DNA of 64,000 nucleotides from Gammaproteobacteria bacterium HGW-Gammaproteobacteria-4 (GCA_002839995.1 PGZC01000001.1:1-64000), one strand, 5' to 3'. Shown: positions 34,020 to 47,316, counted from the first letter of the stretch. Numbers and translations are program-made. Notes: generated by a model from the sequence alone, not told the origin.

Positions 34020-34835
34020 ATGCCTTTCATCACTCGAAAAGTCATCTTTACCGGCTTCATTGCGACCATCATCGCCCTCGTTGCTCTGGCGGGTTTCGTC
34101 TGGTCCGGCATCTACAACATCGCGGCGGATGAGGCGCACAGCCGTCCGGTTTATGCCGTGCTGGAAACCTTGCGTGAGCGCTCCATCGCGGTACGCGCGG
34201 GCGCGCTGCGGGTTCCCGATCTCGGCGATCCCGCTCGCATCCGCCGTGGCGCCGGCAATTACGACGCGATGTGCGTGAGCTGTCATCTTTCGCCCGGCGC
34301 GGCGGAAACCGAGTTGAGCGCCGGCCTGTACCCGGCGCCGCCGAATCTGAGCCGGGCAAGCGTTGCTGCGGCCGAGGCGTTCTGGGTCATCAAGCATGGC
34401 ATCAAAGCCTCCGGTATGCCGGCTTGGGGCAAGCGCATGGATGATGAATTCGTCTGGGATCTTGTCGCATTCGTGCAGCAACTGCCCACGTTCGATTCCG
34501 AGCACTACAAGGCGTTGGTTGCCAGTAGCGGCGGTCACGCGCACGGTGGTGGCGAAAGCATCATGCACGGTAGCGAGGACAGCCCGGACGAGCACAATGA
34601 CGGTGCCGATGAGCACGGCGGCCATGAACACGGCGCCATGCCGGGAGGCGATGAGCAGCAAGGGCACATGCACGATGGCAGCACGGCCGTCGAGCGCACA
34701 GCCGCAGGAGAACCAGCCGTCGTCGTGCATCGCCATGCCGATGGCACCGTCGAGTCGCATCCGGCGCCGCAAGCGACACCGGCCGAACACGATCCCGACC
34801 AGCAACACGACAACGACCGGCAACACGACCACTGA
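34020..34835 (+). CDS. Membrane-anchored cytochrome c with His-rich tail
   Basis: 271 residues. An N-terminal anchor (about 10-32), a monoheme domain with CVSCH near residue 85 and a likely Met ligand in SGMPAWGKRM, then a 100-residue hydrophilic tail very rich in His, Asp, Glu and Gly (GHEHGAMPGG, QQGHMHDGS, DPDQQHDNDRQHDH). The core resembles cytochrome c proteins of cop clusters. The tail should bind metal in the periplasm. Being in the copAB operon, it may accept electrons from Cu(I) oxidation by CopA or deliver them; that is inference. Confidence 0.82.
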   Translation: MPFITRKVIFTGFIATIIALVALAGFVWSGIYNIAADEAHSRPVYAVLETLRERSIAVRAGALRVPDLGDPARIRRGAGNYDAMCVSCHLSPGAAETELSAGLYPAPPNLSRASVAAAEAFWVIKHGIKASGMPAWGKRMDDEFVWDLVAFVQQLPTFDSEHYKALVASSGGHAHGGGESIMHGSEDSPDEHNDGADEHGGHEHGAMPGGDEQQGHMHDGSTAVERTAAGEPAVVVHRHADGTVESHPAPQATPAEHDPDQQHDNDRQHDH

Positions 34836-34855
34836 CCCCCATGGAGCGATTACCG

Positions 34856-35395
34856 ATGAAAACCCTCGTGATGTCTCTCGTTTGCGCGTTCGCGCTCGAC
34901 GGTTCCCCCGCCGCGTATGCACAGACGAAACCGGATACCGCCGCACCTTCGCAGCACGCGCACGCCACTGCTACCGCATCGACGTTTGATGTGCCCGGCA
35001 TTGCCCGGCCAGCCGTGAGCGTGGTCGACGACTTTGCTCGTGCGCTCGCCGCAGGCGACTTGAACACAGTGGAAACCTTGCTGGATGCCGATGTGTTGAT
35101 TCTGGAAAGCGGTGGCGCGGAGCGTAGCCGCGAGCAGTATCTCGGCCATCACGCCATCAGCGATGCACGCTTCCTCAAGGGTAGCCAGCGCAAGATCACC
35201 TGGCGCAAGGCGCGGATCGCCGGAGATATGGCCTGGGTCGCCAGCGAAAGCGATATTCGCGTCGTCAAGGATGGCAAAGCCTTGGCCCTGCTCAGCACCG
35301 AAACCATGGTGCTGCGGCGCGATCCCGCGGGTTGGCGGATCGCCCACATCCACTGGTCGTCACGGCCACACAAAGGCAACGGAGAAACCCCATGA
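34856..35395 (+). CDS. Periplasmic NTF2/DUF4440-like protein
   Basis: 179 residues. A signal peptide (VMSLVCAFALDGSPAAYA) is followed by a short His/Ala/Thr linker and an NTF2-like domain (VVDDFARALAAGDLNTVETLLDADVLIL, SREQYLGHHAISDARFL, WRIAHIHWSSR). Homologous small proteins often sit in cop operons, with unknown function. An upstream ATG at 34841 would add five residues; 34856 fits the signal peptide better. It ends with an ATGA overlap onto copG. Confidence 0.75.
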   Translation: MKTLVMSLVCAFALDGSPAAYAQTKPDTAAPSQHAHATATASTFDVPGIARPAVSVVDDFARALAAGDLNTVETLLDADVLILESGGAERSREQYLGHHAISDARFLKGSQRKITWRKARIAGDMAWVASESDIRVVKDGKALALLSTETMVLRRDPAGWRIAHIHWSSRPHKGNGETP

Positions 35396-35952
35396 AAACC
35401 AACAACACTGCACTGCTTGCGTTTGCTTTGATCACTGCCACCGCGCTCGCCGCGTGCGCCCGCGCCCCGGATACGGCAGCGAGTGCGCCCGGTTCGACGA
35501 ACGCTCCGATACCTCACGCCACGAGCGCACCAGCGTCAGTGGCGCTCGCAACACCGGCCGAAGCGGCGTTGCCGTTGGTGGTGGTGAGCAAGAACCGCAA
35601 CTGCGGCTGCTGCGGTCGCTGGGTCGAGCACATGCGCGAAGCGGGTTTTCCGGTCGAAGTCCACGATCTGGACAACATGAGCCCGGTCAAGGAACGGGTC
35701 GGCGTGCCGCCGGGCAAGGGCTCGTGCCACACCGCCGAAGTGGCGGGTTACTTTATCGAGGGCCATGTGCCGGCCGAAGACGTGAAGCGCTTGCTCGCCG
35801 AGCGGCCCGATGCGAAGGGGCTGGTGTTGCCGGGGATGCCGGCCGGCTCGCCGGGAATGGAGTTGCCGGACGGCGGTAGCGGTCAATCGTATTGGGTTGA
35901 ACTGGTGGCCAGGGACGGCACCACTACCGCGTTTACCCATCACGGCCACTGA
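35392..35952 (+). CDS. copG: CopG/DUF411 copper-binding lipoprotein, copy 1
   Basis: 186 residues. A lipoprotein signal (TATALAACARAP), an Ala/Pro linker, then the DUF411 domain with NCGCCGRWVEHM (CxCC) and CHTAEVAGYFIEGHVP. Pseudomonas CopG of this family holds a Cys-bridged copper cluster and is thought to handle copper redox changes in the periplasm. The gene closes the copAB operon. A second, highly similar copy lies at 57699; long stretches agree at the DNA level. Confidence 0.87.
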   Translation: MKTNNTALLAFALITATALAACARAPDTAASAPGSTNAPIPHATSAPASVALATPAEAALPLVVVSKNRNCGCCGRWVEHMREAGFPVEVHDLDNMSPVKERVGVPPGKGSCHTAEVAGYFIEGHVPAEDVKRLLAERPDAKGLVLPGMPAGSPGMELPDGGSGQSYWVELVARDGTTTAFTHHGH

Positions 35953-35997
35953 CGTGATGGAGAGCGATGCTGCGAAATCGCGACATCGCTCCAGGGC

Positions 35998-36029
35998 TTG
36001 ACTCTGGACCTGGGTCCAGGGTCCAGAAT
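35998..36029 (+). promoter_or_regulatory. MerR-type promoter of the cueR-like/P-ATPase operon
   Basis: TTGACT (35998-36003) and CAGAAT (36024-36029) with a 20-bp spacer that holds the dyad CTGGAC-CTG-GTCCAG. This is the overlong-spacer design that MerR-family activators untwist. The regulator itself starts 27 bp downstream. Confidence 0.8.
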
Positions 36030-36056
36030 GGTCGCCATTGCACAGGAGTGGGCATC

Positions 36057-36455
36057 ATGCACATCGGTCAACTGGCCAGACTCGCCGACGTTCCGATCGA
36101 CACCGTGCGCTACTACGAGCGCCACGGCATCCTGCCCGCGCCAGCGCGCGAGCGCTCCGGTTACCGTCGCTACGAGTCGCACGACGTAAGCCGTCTGCAC
36201 TTCGTGCGGCGTGCCAAGGCGCTGGGGTTCACCCTCGGCGAGATCCGCGAGCTGTTGGCCCTTTCCACGCCCCGCCACGGCGACATGGCCGCCATCAAGG
36301 CGGCCGCCTGCGACAAACTGGCCGACGTCGAACACCGGCTTGCCGAACTGACCCGCGTTCGCGACGGCCTGCGCGCGCTGGTGGATGCCTGCCCCGGCCA
36401 TGGCGAGCTGGATCACTGCCCCATTCTCGCTGCACTGTCGAAGGAGCACGCATGA
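36057..36455 (+). CDS. CueR-like MerR-family metal regulator
   Basis: 132 residues. The winged HTH is [28 protein letters not shown], followed by a dimerisation helix (about 80-115) and a metal loop with two Cys ([13 protein letters not shown], about 117-129). CueR has a similar CPG...CPI loop, here longer by one residue. The divalent-sensor Cys at the start of the dimerisation helix appears to be absent, which favours Cu(I)/Ag(I) sensing. It overlaps the P-ATPase gene by 4 bp, so it probably controls that pump and itself. Confidence 0.82.
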   Translation: MHIGQLARLADVPIDTVRYYERHGILPAPARERSGYRRYESHDVSRLHFVRRAKALGFTLGEIRELLALSTPRHGDMAAIKAAACDKLADVEHRLAELTRVRDGLRALVDACPGHGELDHCPILAALSKEHA

Positions 36456-38812
36456 TGCCGCACGATCCGCGCTCACACGCTGCACACACCGGCACACACG
36501 GTGGGTGTGCCGGGCATCCACCGGCAACCGGCACCACGGTGCGTGATCCCGTCTGCGGCATGGCGGTCGATCCAGCCACGTCGACGCATCGGGCCGAGCA
36601 CCACGACACGGCGTATTATTTTTGCTCCGCGCGCTGTCGCGAGCGGTTCGTCGCCGAGCCGGCACGTTATCTCTCGGTGCAACCGCAAGCGCCGGCGGCG
36701 GCGCCGATCGGAGCGGTGTACATCTGTCCCATGCACCCGCAAATCCGTCAGGATCATCCCGGCACCTGTCCGATCTGCGGCATGGCGCTGGAGCCGGAAC
36801 TGCCCGGCGCCGAGGACGACGACAACCCCGAGTTGCGAGATTTCAGCCGGCGTTTCCGCTGGACCCTGCCGCTGACCGTGGTGGTGTTGGCGCTGGCGAT
36901 GTTGGGGCATCGCCTGCCGCTGCTGTCGGTCGAAGCGCGGACCTGGCTCGAATTGGTGTTGAGTACGCCGGTGGTGGTGTGGGCCGGCGCGCCATTCTTC
37001 GTGCGCTGCGTCAGCTCGATCCGCAACCGCGCGCCCAACATGTGGACGCTGATCGGCATCGGCGTGGCGGCCGCCTTTGGCTACAGCGTGGTGGCGACGC
37101 TGGCGCCGGGACTTTTCCCGGCCTCGTTCCGCGAGCACGGCCGCGTCGGCGTCTACTTCGAAGCGGCGGCGGTGATCGTGTCGCTGACCTTGCTGGGCCA
37201 GGTGCTGGAACTCAAGGCGCGCTCGAAGACGTCGGCGGCGATCAAGGCGCTGCTCGGGCTCGCGCCCAAGACCGCGCGCCGCCTGCGCGACGACGGCAGC
37301 GAGGAAGACATCGAGCTGAGCCATGTCCACGTGGGCGATCGCCTGCGCGTGCGCCCAGGCGAGAAAGTGCCGGTGGATGGTGTGGTGATCGAGGGCCGCT
37401 CGCACGTCGACGAGTCGATGCTGACCGGCGAACCGATTCCGGTTGAGAAGCGCGTTGGCTCGGCGGTGATCGGCGCCGCCCTCAACGGCACCGGCGCGCT
37501 GGTGATCCGTGCCGACAAGGTGGGCGCGGCGACGGTGCTGGCGCAGATCGTGCAGATGGTGGCGCAGGCGCAGCGTTCGCGCGCGCCGATGCAGCGCATG
37601 GCCGATCAGGTGGCGTACTGGTTCGTGCTGGCGGTGATCACGGCGGCCGTCGCCACCTTCTTCGCCTGGGGCTGGTTCGGACCCGAGCCGGCATGGACCT
37701 ACGCGGTGCTCAATGCGGTCTCGGTGCTGATCATCGCCTGTCCCTGTGCCCTGGGTCTGGCCACGCCGATGTCGATCATGGTCGCGACCGGGCGCGCCGC
37801 GCAGGGCGGCGTATTGTTTCGCGATGCCGAGGCGATCGAGAATCTGCGCAAGATCGATACCCTGATCGTGGACAAGACCGGCACCCTGACCGAGGGTCGT
37901 CCGGCGTTTCGTACCATCGTGGCGGCCGATGGCTTCAGCGAGGAGGAGGTGCTGCGCCTCGCCGCCAGCCTCGATCAGGGCAGCGAACACCCGCTCGCCG
38001 ATGCGATCGTCGCCGAAGCCCGCCGCCGCAAGCTGGCGCTGCAGGCGACGGAAGGGTTCGAGTCGGCCACCGGCATTGGCGTGCGCGGGCGGGTTGCTGG
38101 TCGCAAACTCGCGATCGGCAATGCTGAACTGATGCGCGACGTGGGCGTCGATCCCACGCCGATGTCCGCCGAGGCAGAAAACCTGCGTCACGAGGGCGCC
38201 AGCGTCATGTTTCTCGCCGTGGATGGGAAACTGGCCGGGCTGATCGCGGTCGCCGATCCGATCAAGGCCTCGACGCCGGAAGCGATCAAGGCGCTGCATG
38301 CCGCCGGACTGCGCATCGTGATGGCCACCGGCGACGGCCTGAGCACCGCCAATGCGGTAGCGCGTCAGCTCGGCATCGACGAGGTGCACGGCGAAGTGCG
38401 GCCGGCCGACAAGATCGCGCTGGTGCAGCGACTCAAGGCCGAGGGCCGCAAGGTGGCGATGGCCGGCGACGGCATCAACGACGCGCCCGCCCTTGCCGGC
38501 GCCGACGTCGGCGTCGCCATGGGCACCGGCACCGACGTGGCGATGTCCAGCGCCCAGGTCACCCTGGTCAAGGGCGACCTGCGCGGCATCGTGCGGGCGC
38601 GCGAGATTTCCAGCGCCACCGTCGCCAATATGAAGCAGAACCTCGCCTTCGCGTTTCTCTACAACGCGCTGGGCGTACCGATCGCGGCCGGCGTGCTGTA
38701 TCCGGTGTTCGGCCTGTTGCTCAGCCCGATGATTGCGGCGCTGGCGATGAGCCTGAGTTCGGTGTCGGTGGTGAGCAATGCGTTGCGGCTGGGGCGCGGC
38801 GGGCGGTATTGA
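36452..38812 (+). CDS. P1B-type copper-translocating ATPase with YHS and HMBD domains
   Basis: 786 residues. In place of HMA domains it has a His-rich start, a YHS domain ([10 protein letters not shown]...[12 protein letters not shown], about 30-75) and a heavy-metal-binding domain (YICPMHP...[11 protein letters not shown], about 90-118). The pump core follows: TGEP, CPC in [12 protein letters not shown] (Cu/Ag type), [17 protein letters not shown] (the HP motif) and [10 protein letters not shown]. Membrane helices match P1B-1 pumps such as CopA/SilP/CopF. It exports Cu(I)/Ag(I) from the cytoplasm. Its last 25 codons are duplicated at about 47817. Confidence 0.94.
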   Translation: MMPHDPRSHAAHTGTHGGCAGHPPATGTTVRDPVCGMAVDPATSTHRAEHHDTAYYFCSARCRERFVAEPARYLSVQPQAPAAAPIGAVYICPMHPQIRQDHPGTCPICGMALEPELPGAEDDDNPELRDFSRRFRWTLPLTVVVLALAMLGHRLPLLSVEARTWLELVLSTPVVVWAGAPFFVRCVSSIRNRAPNMWTLIGIGVAAAFGYSVVATLAPGLFPASFREHGRVGVYFEAAAVIVSLTLLGQVLELKARSKTSAAIKALLGLAPKTARRLRDDGSEEDIELSHVHVGDRLRVRPGEKVPVDGVVIEGRSHVDESMLTGEPIPVEKRVGSAVIGAALNGTGALVIRADKVGAATVLAQIVQMVAQAQRSRAPMQRMADQVAYWFVLAVITAAVATFFAWGWFGPEPAWTYAVLNAVSVLIIACPCALGLATPMSIMVATGRAAQGGVLFRDAEAIENLRKIDTLIVDKTGTLTEGRPAFRTIVAADGFSEEEVLRLAASLDQGSEHPLADAIVAEARRRKLALQATEGFESATGIGVRGRVAGRKLAIGNAELMRDVGVDPTPMSAEAENLRHEGASVMFLAVDGKLAGLIAVADPIKASTPEAIKALHAAGLRIVMATGDGLSTANAVARQLGIDEVHGEVRPADKIALVQRLKAEGRKVAMAGDGINDAPALAGADVGVAMGTGTDVAMSSAQVTLVKGDLRGIVRAREISSATVANMKQNLAFAFLYNALGVPIAAGVLYPVFGLLLSPMIAALAMSLSSVSVVSNALRLGRGGRY

Positions 38813-39008
38813 ATCGCGCGGGCGAACGATTTGACCGCGGTCAAGGCGGATCGGAGACGTTCGCCGCAACATCAGTCCTCGCTTGGAGCTTATCTGCATG
38901 GATGATTTGCGTTTGATGCCAATAACCCTTCTTGCGCGAGCAACGCAACGTTCGGCGATATCGTGAAGTAGGTCGGCTCAAGCGCAGCGGAGCCGACGCT
39001 GCACTGAA

Positions 39009-40052
39009 TCAGTGACGATGATGGATGTCCGGATAGTGTGGGTGCGAATGGACGAGCGGCAGGTGCCGGTGCTCGTGAGTATGGGGTTCGTGGCCATCCC
39101 GAGTAGCGCCGTGTCCGTGCTGGTGGTGTTCGTCATGCACATGGTTGTGAGTATGCTCCAGCAGCTCATGAACGTGTTCATGATCGTGGCGTTCCGTCAG
39201 GTGCAACCAGATGCCGAAGCCCATCAATGCACCGGCGGCCACCAGTTGTGGCGTCAACGGCTCGCCGAGCGACAGCGCCAGCACGGCTCCGACGAAAGGT
39301 GCGACCGAAAAGTAGGCGCCGGTTCGGGCAGCGCCCAAGTGACGAAGTGCAACAACGAACAGCGCGAGGCTCACACCATAGGCCAGCAGGCCCAGCAGCA
39401 TGGCCACGGCAGCGTGGTTTGCGCTCGGAACGGATGCACCGAGTTGCCAGGCCAGAAGCAGATTGACGATGCCGGATGACAGTCCCTTGACCGACGCAAT
39501 CCAGGTCGCGTCGGTCAGAGAGACCTTGCGCGTCAGGTTGTTGTCTATCCCCCACGAGAGACAGGCGCCAAGGACCGCCAACGCTGGCCACAGTCCCGCG
39601 AAACGCGCTTCGCCAGGCCAGCTCAGGACTACCGCGCCCGCGACGATCGCAGCCATGCCCAACGCGATACGGCGGTCGAAATTTTCCCTGAACGCAAACC
39701 ATGCCAGCAACGCGGTGAATACGCCTTCGGCGTTCAGCAGCAGGGATGCGCCCGAAGCGGGCATCGCTGTCAGTCCGAACATCAACAACACAGGGGCCAC
39801 CACACCGCCGGCCACGATGGCGCTCACCAGCCAGGGAATTTCCACTCCGGGCATCCGGACTGAGGGCGCACGCACCAGTCGGCGATACAGCGCCAAGCCC
39901 AGCCCCGACCCCAGGTAGAGCAGGCCCGCGAGTACCCAGGGGCTGACGCTGGCCAGCAGTAGCTTGGCGACTGGGGTTCCGGCGCCAAACAGCATTGCAG
40001 CGCCAAGGGCAGCGAGCACCCCTGGATGATGTAGACCGCTTTTCCAGTTCAT
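39009..40052 (-). CDS. EamA/DMT-family transporter with His-rich cytosolic tail
   Basis: 347 residues. Ten hydrophobic segments form two EamA repeats (GAGTPVAKLLLASVSPWVLAG; FSVAPFVGAVLALSLGEPLTP). The last 60 residues contain about 23 His (HDHEHVHELLEHTHNHVHDE and onward). EamA proteins move amino acids, metabolites or, in some cases, metals. The His tail resembles the metal-binding loops of CDF and ZIP transporters and suggests a metal substrate or sensing. ATG 40052 (MNWKSGLHHPG) is preferred to an upstream start at 40163. It is the last gene of the leftward CadR-linked cluster. Confidence 0.85.
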   Translation of the reverse strand: MNWKSGLHHPGVLAALGAAMLFGAGTPVAKLLLASVSPWVLAGLLYLGSGLGLALYRRLVRAPSVRMPGVEIPWLVSAIVAGGVVAPVLLMFGLTAMPASGASLLLNAEGVFTALLAWFAFRENFDRRIALGMAAIVAGAVVLSWPGEARFAGLWPALAVLGACLSWGIDNNLTRKVSLTDATWIASVKGLSSGIVNLLLAWQLGASVPSANHAAVAMLLGLLAYGVSLALFVVALRHLGAARTGAYFSVAPFVGAVLALSLGEPLTPQLVAAGALMGFGIWLHLTERHDHEHVHELLEHTHNHVHDEHHQHGHGATRDGHEPHTHEHRHLPLVHSHPHYPDIHHRH

Positions 40053-40159
40053 CCTGCACTCTACTCCTGGCAAGGGCACCTGAACGATCGTCTTGGCCGG
40101 CATCGAACGGATAGCAAACCAGTAGAGCGCCCACGCCATCCCTTCCAGCGAACGTGCAT

Positions 40160-40712
40160 TCACGCTTTACCACCCGTCTCGGTGTTGGCGCCGACGCTCC
40201 CCGTACGCAGGCCGTTGGCCACCGCCAGCAACTCGGCGCCCTCATGCACGGCAACGGCGAAAGCAACGCCAATCGCGCCTGCCACCGCCAGCGGGATCAT
40301 CACCGCCAGAATGCCGATCGAGAACACGACGTTCTGCAGGCTGACCCGTCGCGCCTTGCGGGCCAGAGCCAATGCCTCGACGACTTTGCGTAAGTCATCG
40401 GCCATCAGCGCAACATCGGCGGCTTCGATCGCGGCGTCGGTGCCCGCTGCGCCCATCGCCATGCCACAGGTCGCGGCGGCCAGCGCAGGGGCGTCGTTGA
40501 CGCCGTCGCCGACCATCAGCACCGCCCCATGCGCGGCCTGCATGGCACGCACCGCGAGCACCTTGTCGTCTGGCTTGAGTTCCGCGCGCACGTCGTCGAT
40601 GCCCACTGCTCCAGTACGAAGGCGAGGCCAACGAAGACGCCGGTCACGAGCGCGTTGCGCAGAGCCGGAAATTGCCACCAGGGGCCGGAGAAGCCTTCTT
40701 CATGCGCGCCTT

Positions 40713-40716
<4 letters not shown>
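40160..40716 (-). pseudogene. Heavy-metal P-type ATPase with large internal deletion
   Basis: The first 38 codons (MKGAHEEGFSGPWWQFPALR through VLEQW) match the N-terminus of Zn/Cd-type P1B-ATPases. Near 40603 they join, in another frame, the C-terminal part with VRAELKPDDKV and GDGVNDAPALAAAT and the last two helices. The CPx helix, TGE, DKTGT and HP motifs are all lost. The start overlaps the PII-like stop by 4 bp, showing it was once translated in the czc operon. Confidence 0.88.
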
Positions 40717-44215
<3,499 letters not shown>

Positions 44216-45172
44216 TCAATCCTCGTGGGCGGCGGAGCCCTTCCCAAGTTCGGCTTTGAGGATGTAGCTGTTGGCGGCGACATAGGTGTCGCCGGCCTTG
44301 AGGCCCGACAGCACTTCGGTGAATTCGCCGTCGCTGCGGCCCAACGCGACCTCCTGCGGCGCAAAGCCCTCATCGCCCCGCACGAACACCACACTGCGAT
44401 CCTCAAGCGTCTGTACGGCCTCATTGCGGACGGCAAGTGGCGCGGCGGCCTCGGTCAACGTCACCTCGGCGGTGACATACAGGCCCGGTGCCCAACGGCG
44501 GTCCGGGTTGTCCAGCAGCACACGGGCAGTGAGCGTCTGGTTGGCGGACTGGCCGAAAGGCGCGACGTAAACCACTTTCCCGGTGGCTTCGAGTCCGGCC
44601 GCATTACTTTTCACGCGCACCTCCTGGCCGACCCGTACCTTGCCGGCGTCGCGCGGAAACAGCGACAGCTCGACCCAGACTGTGGACAGGTCCGCAACCG
44701 TGAACAGCGGCTTGTCGCCGGTCTGCTCGCCGGGATTGGTGTTGCGCGCCGTGACCACGCCGGTGAGCGGCGCAGTGACAGCATAGGTCTGCAGGCTCTC
44801 GTTGGCTTCCACCGTCGCAAGCGTCTCGCCCTGCTTCACCGGATCGCCGCTGCGCTTGGTCACGCTGCGCACTGCGCCCGGGAAACGCGCCGCGACCTCG
44901 CGCGTACGTTCGGCATTGGGCATGATCGTGCCGTACAGCGGCAGCGTCTCGTGAATCTGTGCGGGCCCGGCCAGCGCAAGTTCGATGCCGCTGGTCTTGA
45001 TCTGCTCGGGAGTCAGCGCGATATGGCCGCTTGTTTCTTCGTGTTCACCTTCGTGTTCTTGTGCGCGGCCGACCTCGGCCTGGGGCACGGGCATCGCGGG
45101 TTTGTCGGCATCGCCACAGGCGGATAGCCAAAGTGGCACCATCAACAACAATAATTTCAGTTTCGGATTCAT
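44216..45172 (-). CDS. czcB: CzcB periplasmic adaptor lipoprotein
   Basis: 318 residues. A lipobox (PLWLSACGD) is followed by a His/Glu-rich segment (EHEGEHEE), then the barrel-sandwich and beta-barrel domains of membrane fusion proteins (LYGTIMPNAERTREVAARFPG, VTAPLTGVVTARNTNPGEQ, VELSLFPRDAGKVRVGQEV). It links CzcA to CzcC and may deliver metal. ATG 45172 sits at the lipoprotein signal; an upstream start would add 17 residues. Confidence 0.92.
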   Translation of the reverse strand: MNPKLKLLLLMVPLWLSACGDADKPAMPVPQAEVGRAQEHEGEHEETSGHIALTPEQIKTSGIELALAGPAQIHETLPLYGTIMPNAERTREVAARFPGAVRSVTKRSGDPVKQGETLATVEANESLQTYAVTAPLTGVVTARNTNPGEQTGDKPLFTVADLSTVWVELSLFPRDAGKVRVGQEVRVKSNAAGLEATGKVVYVAPFGQSANQTLTARVLLDNPDRRWAPGLYVTAEVTLTEAAAPLAVRNEAVQTLEDRSVVFVRGDEGFAPQEVALGRSDGEFTEVLSGLKAGDTYVAANSYILKAELGKGSAAHED

Positions 45173-45200
45173 GGGGTTCTCGTTGGAAGTCGGTGCGAGT

Positions 45201-46478
45201 TCAGGGAGTGGCCAGCGGGGCATTGGTCAAGCGCTCGATCTCAGCGCGCAGGATGTGGGCGTCGCTTGCCGCCGCGATCAGCGCCTGCTTGACAGCCAGG
45301 AACTCGCGCTGCGCGTCCACCAGTTCCAGGTAGCCGTAGCGGCCGCGCTCGTAGGCGTAGCGGGTTTCCTTCAGCGCTTCCTCGGCGCGCGGCTGCATGT
45401 CGTCCTTGAGCGTCCGGGCCTCCAGCACCGCCTGCCGGAGCTGTTGCAGCAGTTCGTAGAGCGTGGCGCTGGCCTTGACCTCGGCGGCGCGGCGCTCGGC
45501 GTCCACGCGCTCGAGGTTGGCTTGCGCCTCGGCAACGAAACTTCTTGCGCGCGAACCGCTGAAGAGCGGGATCGACAAGGATGCGACGAACGCGTTGTCT
45601 CCGGATTGCTCCAGGCGGCGCACACCGGCGCTCAGGGTCAGGTCGGGCTTGCGCAACGTCGCGGCAAGGCGCAACTCGGCATCGCGCAGGCGCGTCTCGG
45701 ACGCGAAGCGCAGGAAGTCGGGGTTGGCCTTGAGTCGGCCCAACAACTCGCCGAACTCGCCGGTCGGGGGCAACACGAACAGGTCGCCGCGGACCTCGCC
45801 GAAGGGATGGCCGTCGATGACCGGCTGCGATTCGCCCCACATCGCTGCCAACTGCCTGCGGGCGGCGTCCAGCTCGGTGACGGCACGGCGCTGCTCTAGC
45901 TGCGCACGGTTCTGAGCGATGCGTGCGCGGCTCAGTTCCACGTGCGGGGACTTGGCGGCGGTGACGCGCCGCTGCGACCCGGCTACGGTCTGCGACGCGA
46001 GCTCGCTGCCGCGTTGCGCCAGCCGCTGTCGCTCCTGCGCGGCGGCAACCGTGATGAAGCGGCGCGTGACCTCGGCGAGCACGTCGAGCTGTCGTGCCTG
46101 GTTTTCGACCTCGGCCACGCCGAACTGCGCCAGCGCGGCCGATATGCGGTGGGTGCGCTTGTCGCCCAACTCGACGACGCCGGAAAGCGCGAATGTGACC
46201 TCTGCAGCATTCAGCCCATGGTTGTCGCCTGTACCAAGAATGTTCTCGGCCTCCACCGATGCTTGCAGAGGCGGGCGCAGGGCCGCTCGGCGCGTGCGCG
46301 CATCCTGTGCCCGCAGTTCGAAAGCGAACGCCGTCAGATTCGGATTGCCGGCGAGCGCTGCATTCACCGCCTCGCCCAAGGTCAGCGGCGGCGCCGCATC
46401 GGCGGCCTGCGCGGGTGGCGCCAGCAGGGCCACAACCAGATAGCACGCGCCCAGGGCGCGTGCGAGCAAAACCTTCAT
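45201..46478 (-). CDS. czcC: CzcC outer membrane efflux factor
   Basis: 425 residues. A signal peptide (LVVALLAPPAQAADA) precedes two TolC-like OEP repeats (LTLGEAVNAALAGNPNLTAF and the second repeat with LSIPLFSGSRARSF), and coiled helices dominate. It forms the outer membrane exit duct of the CzcCBA pump. It begins about 205 bp after the small upstream gene; those 205 bp hold no other gene. Confidence 0.92.
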   Translation of the reverse strand: MKVLLARALGACYLVVALLAPPAQAADAAPPLTLGEAVNAALAGNPNLTAFAFELRAQDARTRRAALRPPLQASVEAENILGTGDNHGLNAAEVTFALSGVVELGDKRTHRISAALAQFGVAEVENQARQLDVLAEVTRRFITVAAAQERQRLAQRGSELASQTVAGSQRRVTAAKSPHVELSRARIAQNRAQLEQRRAVTELDAARRQLAAMWGESQPVIDGHPFGEVRGDLFVLPPTGEFGELLGRLKANPDFLRFASETRLRDAELRLAATLRKPDLTLSAGVRRLEQSGDNAFVASLSIPLFSGSRARSFVAEAQANLERVDAERRAAEVKASATLYELLQQLRQAVLEARTLKDDMQPRAEEALKETRYAYERGRYGYLELVDAQREFLAVKQALIAAASDAHILRAEIERLTNAPLATP

Positions 46479-46683
46479 TGAAATCTCCTATCGATTCCGC
46501 CGCACATGTGCGCCGTACATGGACGCACACGTGCCGCGGGCCGGTGGGCATCACGCCTATCGCGCTACGGCTGCATCCCTGCCCATCGCATGGATGCGCA
46601 AGAGCGGCTGTGTCAGGGAAGGCGGATGCCTGAATCAAGCCGTCGCGCCGTAAACGGCGCAGACGGGCGAGTGCCTCAGAACG

Positions 46684-47082
46684 TCAGAGGGAGGCCGGCA
46701 GGGGCGGGCCGCGCAAAGGCGGCCACAGGAAGGGAGGCGTTGCGGGAACCGTGCGCGCGGGGAGCGGAACGGCCAACCGGCGCCGGACATGTGGAAATCC
46801 GCACAGCACAATGGCTGCAAGCAACGCCAGCGGGGCACTCCACTGGAACTTGCCGGTGGACAGCCGCTCGCCGCTCACAGCGACATCCAAATCGTCGTGC
46901 AGCGCATCGATACCGGACCCGGAGTGATGCAGGCCGATGTCGAACACATGAAAGCTGCTCGGACGTTCCTTGCCGTCAAAACACAGATGCAGATGCGCCT
47001 CGCCCACGCGACCGAGCAGCAGCGTGACGCAGAGCAGCGTCAGCAACCAAGCCTGTGCGCGGGGATTTCGGAGTACGGGCAT
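46684..47082 (-). CDS. Small exported His-containing protein upstream of czcC
   Basis: 132 residues. An N-terminal signal (AWLLTLLCVTLLLGRVGEA) is followed by a short His/Cys segment (HLHLCFDGKE, DIGLHHSGSG), a second hydrophobic stretch (ALLAAIVLCGF) and a Pro/Arg-rich end. It resembles the small CzcI-type or hypothetical proteins that open czc operons. The function is unknown; metal binding or operon regulation is possible. ATG 47082 is chosen at the signal peptide. It is the first gene behind the CadR-type promoter. Confidence 0.65.
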   Translation of the reverse strand: MPVLRNPRAQAWLLTLLCVTLLLGRVGEAHLHLCFDGKERPSSFHVFDIGLHHSGSGIDALHDDLDVAVSGERLSTGKFQWSAPLALLAAIVLCGFPHVRRRLAVPLPARTVPATPPFLWPPLRGPPLPASL

Positions 47083-47195
47083 CAGTCTATCGGTGCAGGA
47101 TTTGGTTTCGCTACCATCCGCGCGGCATGGATCGATTCGACGCGAAAGGGGCATGTGAGTTGGACGGCTGGCGATTGTTGCGACAACATGGGTGG

Positions 47196-47227
47196 TATTC
47201 AACAGCCTATAGCGGCTACAGAGTCAA
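47196..47227 (-). promoter_or_regulatory. CadR-type promoter of the czc cluster
   Basis: On the minus strand TTGACT (47227-47222) and TGAATA (47201-47196) are 20 bp apart, and the spacer holds the dyad CTGTAGC-C-GCTATAG. This is close to known CadR/PbrR operators. It faces leftward into the small protein and czcCBA, with cadR divergent at 47317. Confidence 0.75.
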
Positions 47228-47316
47228 GCCCACCCACCTCCATACCTCTCGTGTCCTTGCAACCGTTCGTTGTATCATGCCATACCCTATAGTTATTCCA
47301 ATGTTTGGGTGGAGAG

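Noticed and set aside
36473-38899. 808-residue minus-strand open frame opposite the copper P-ATPase
   Set aside because: Shadow of the P-ATPase; composition dominated by Arg, His, Gln and Asp without motifs.
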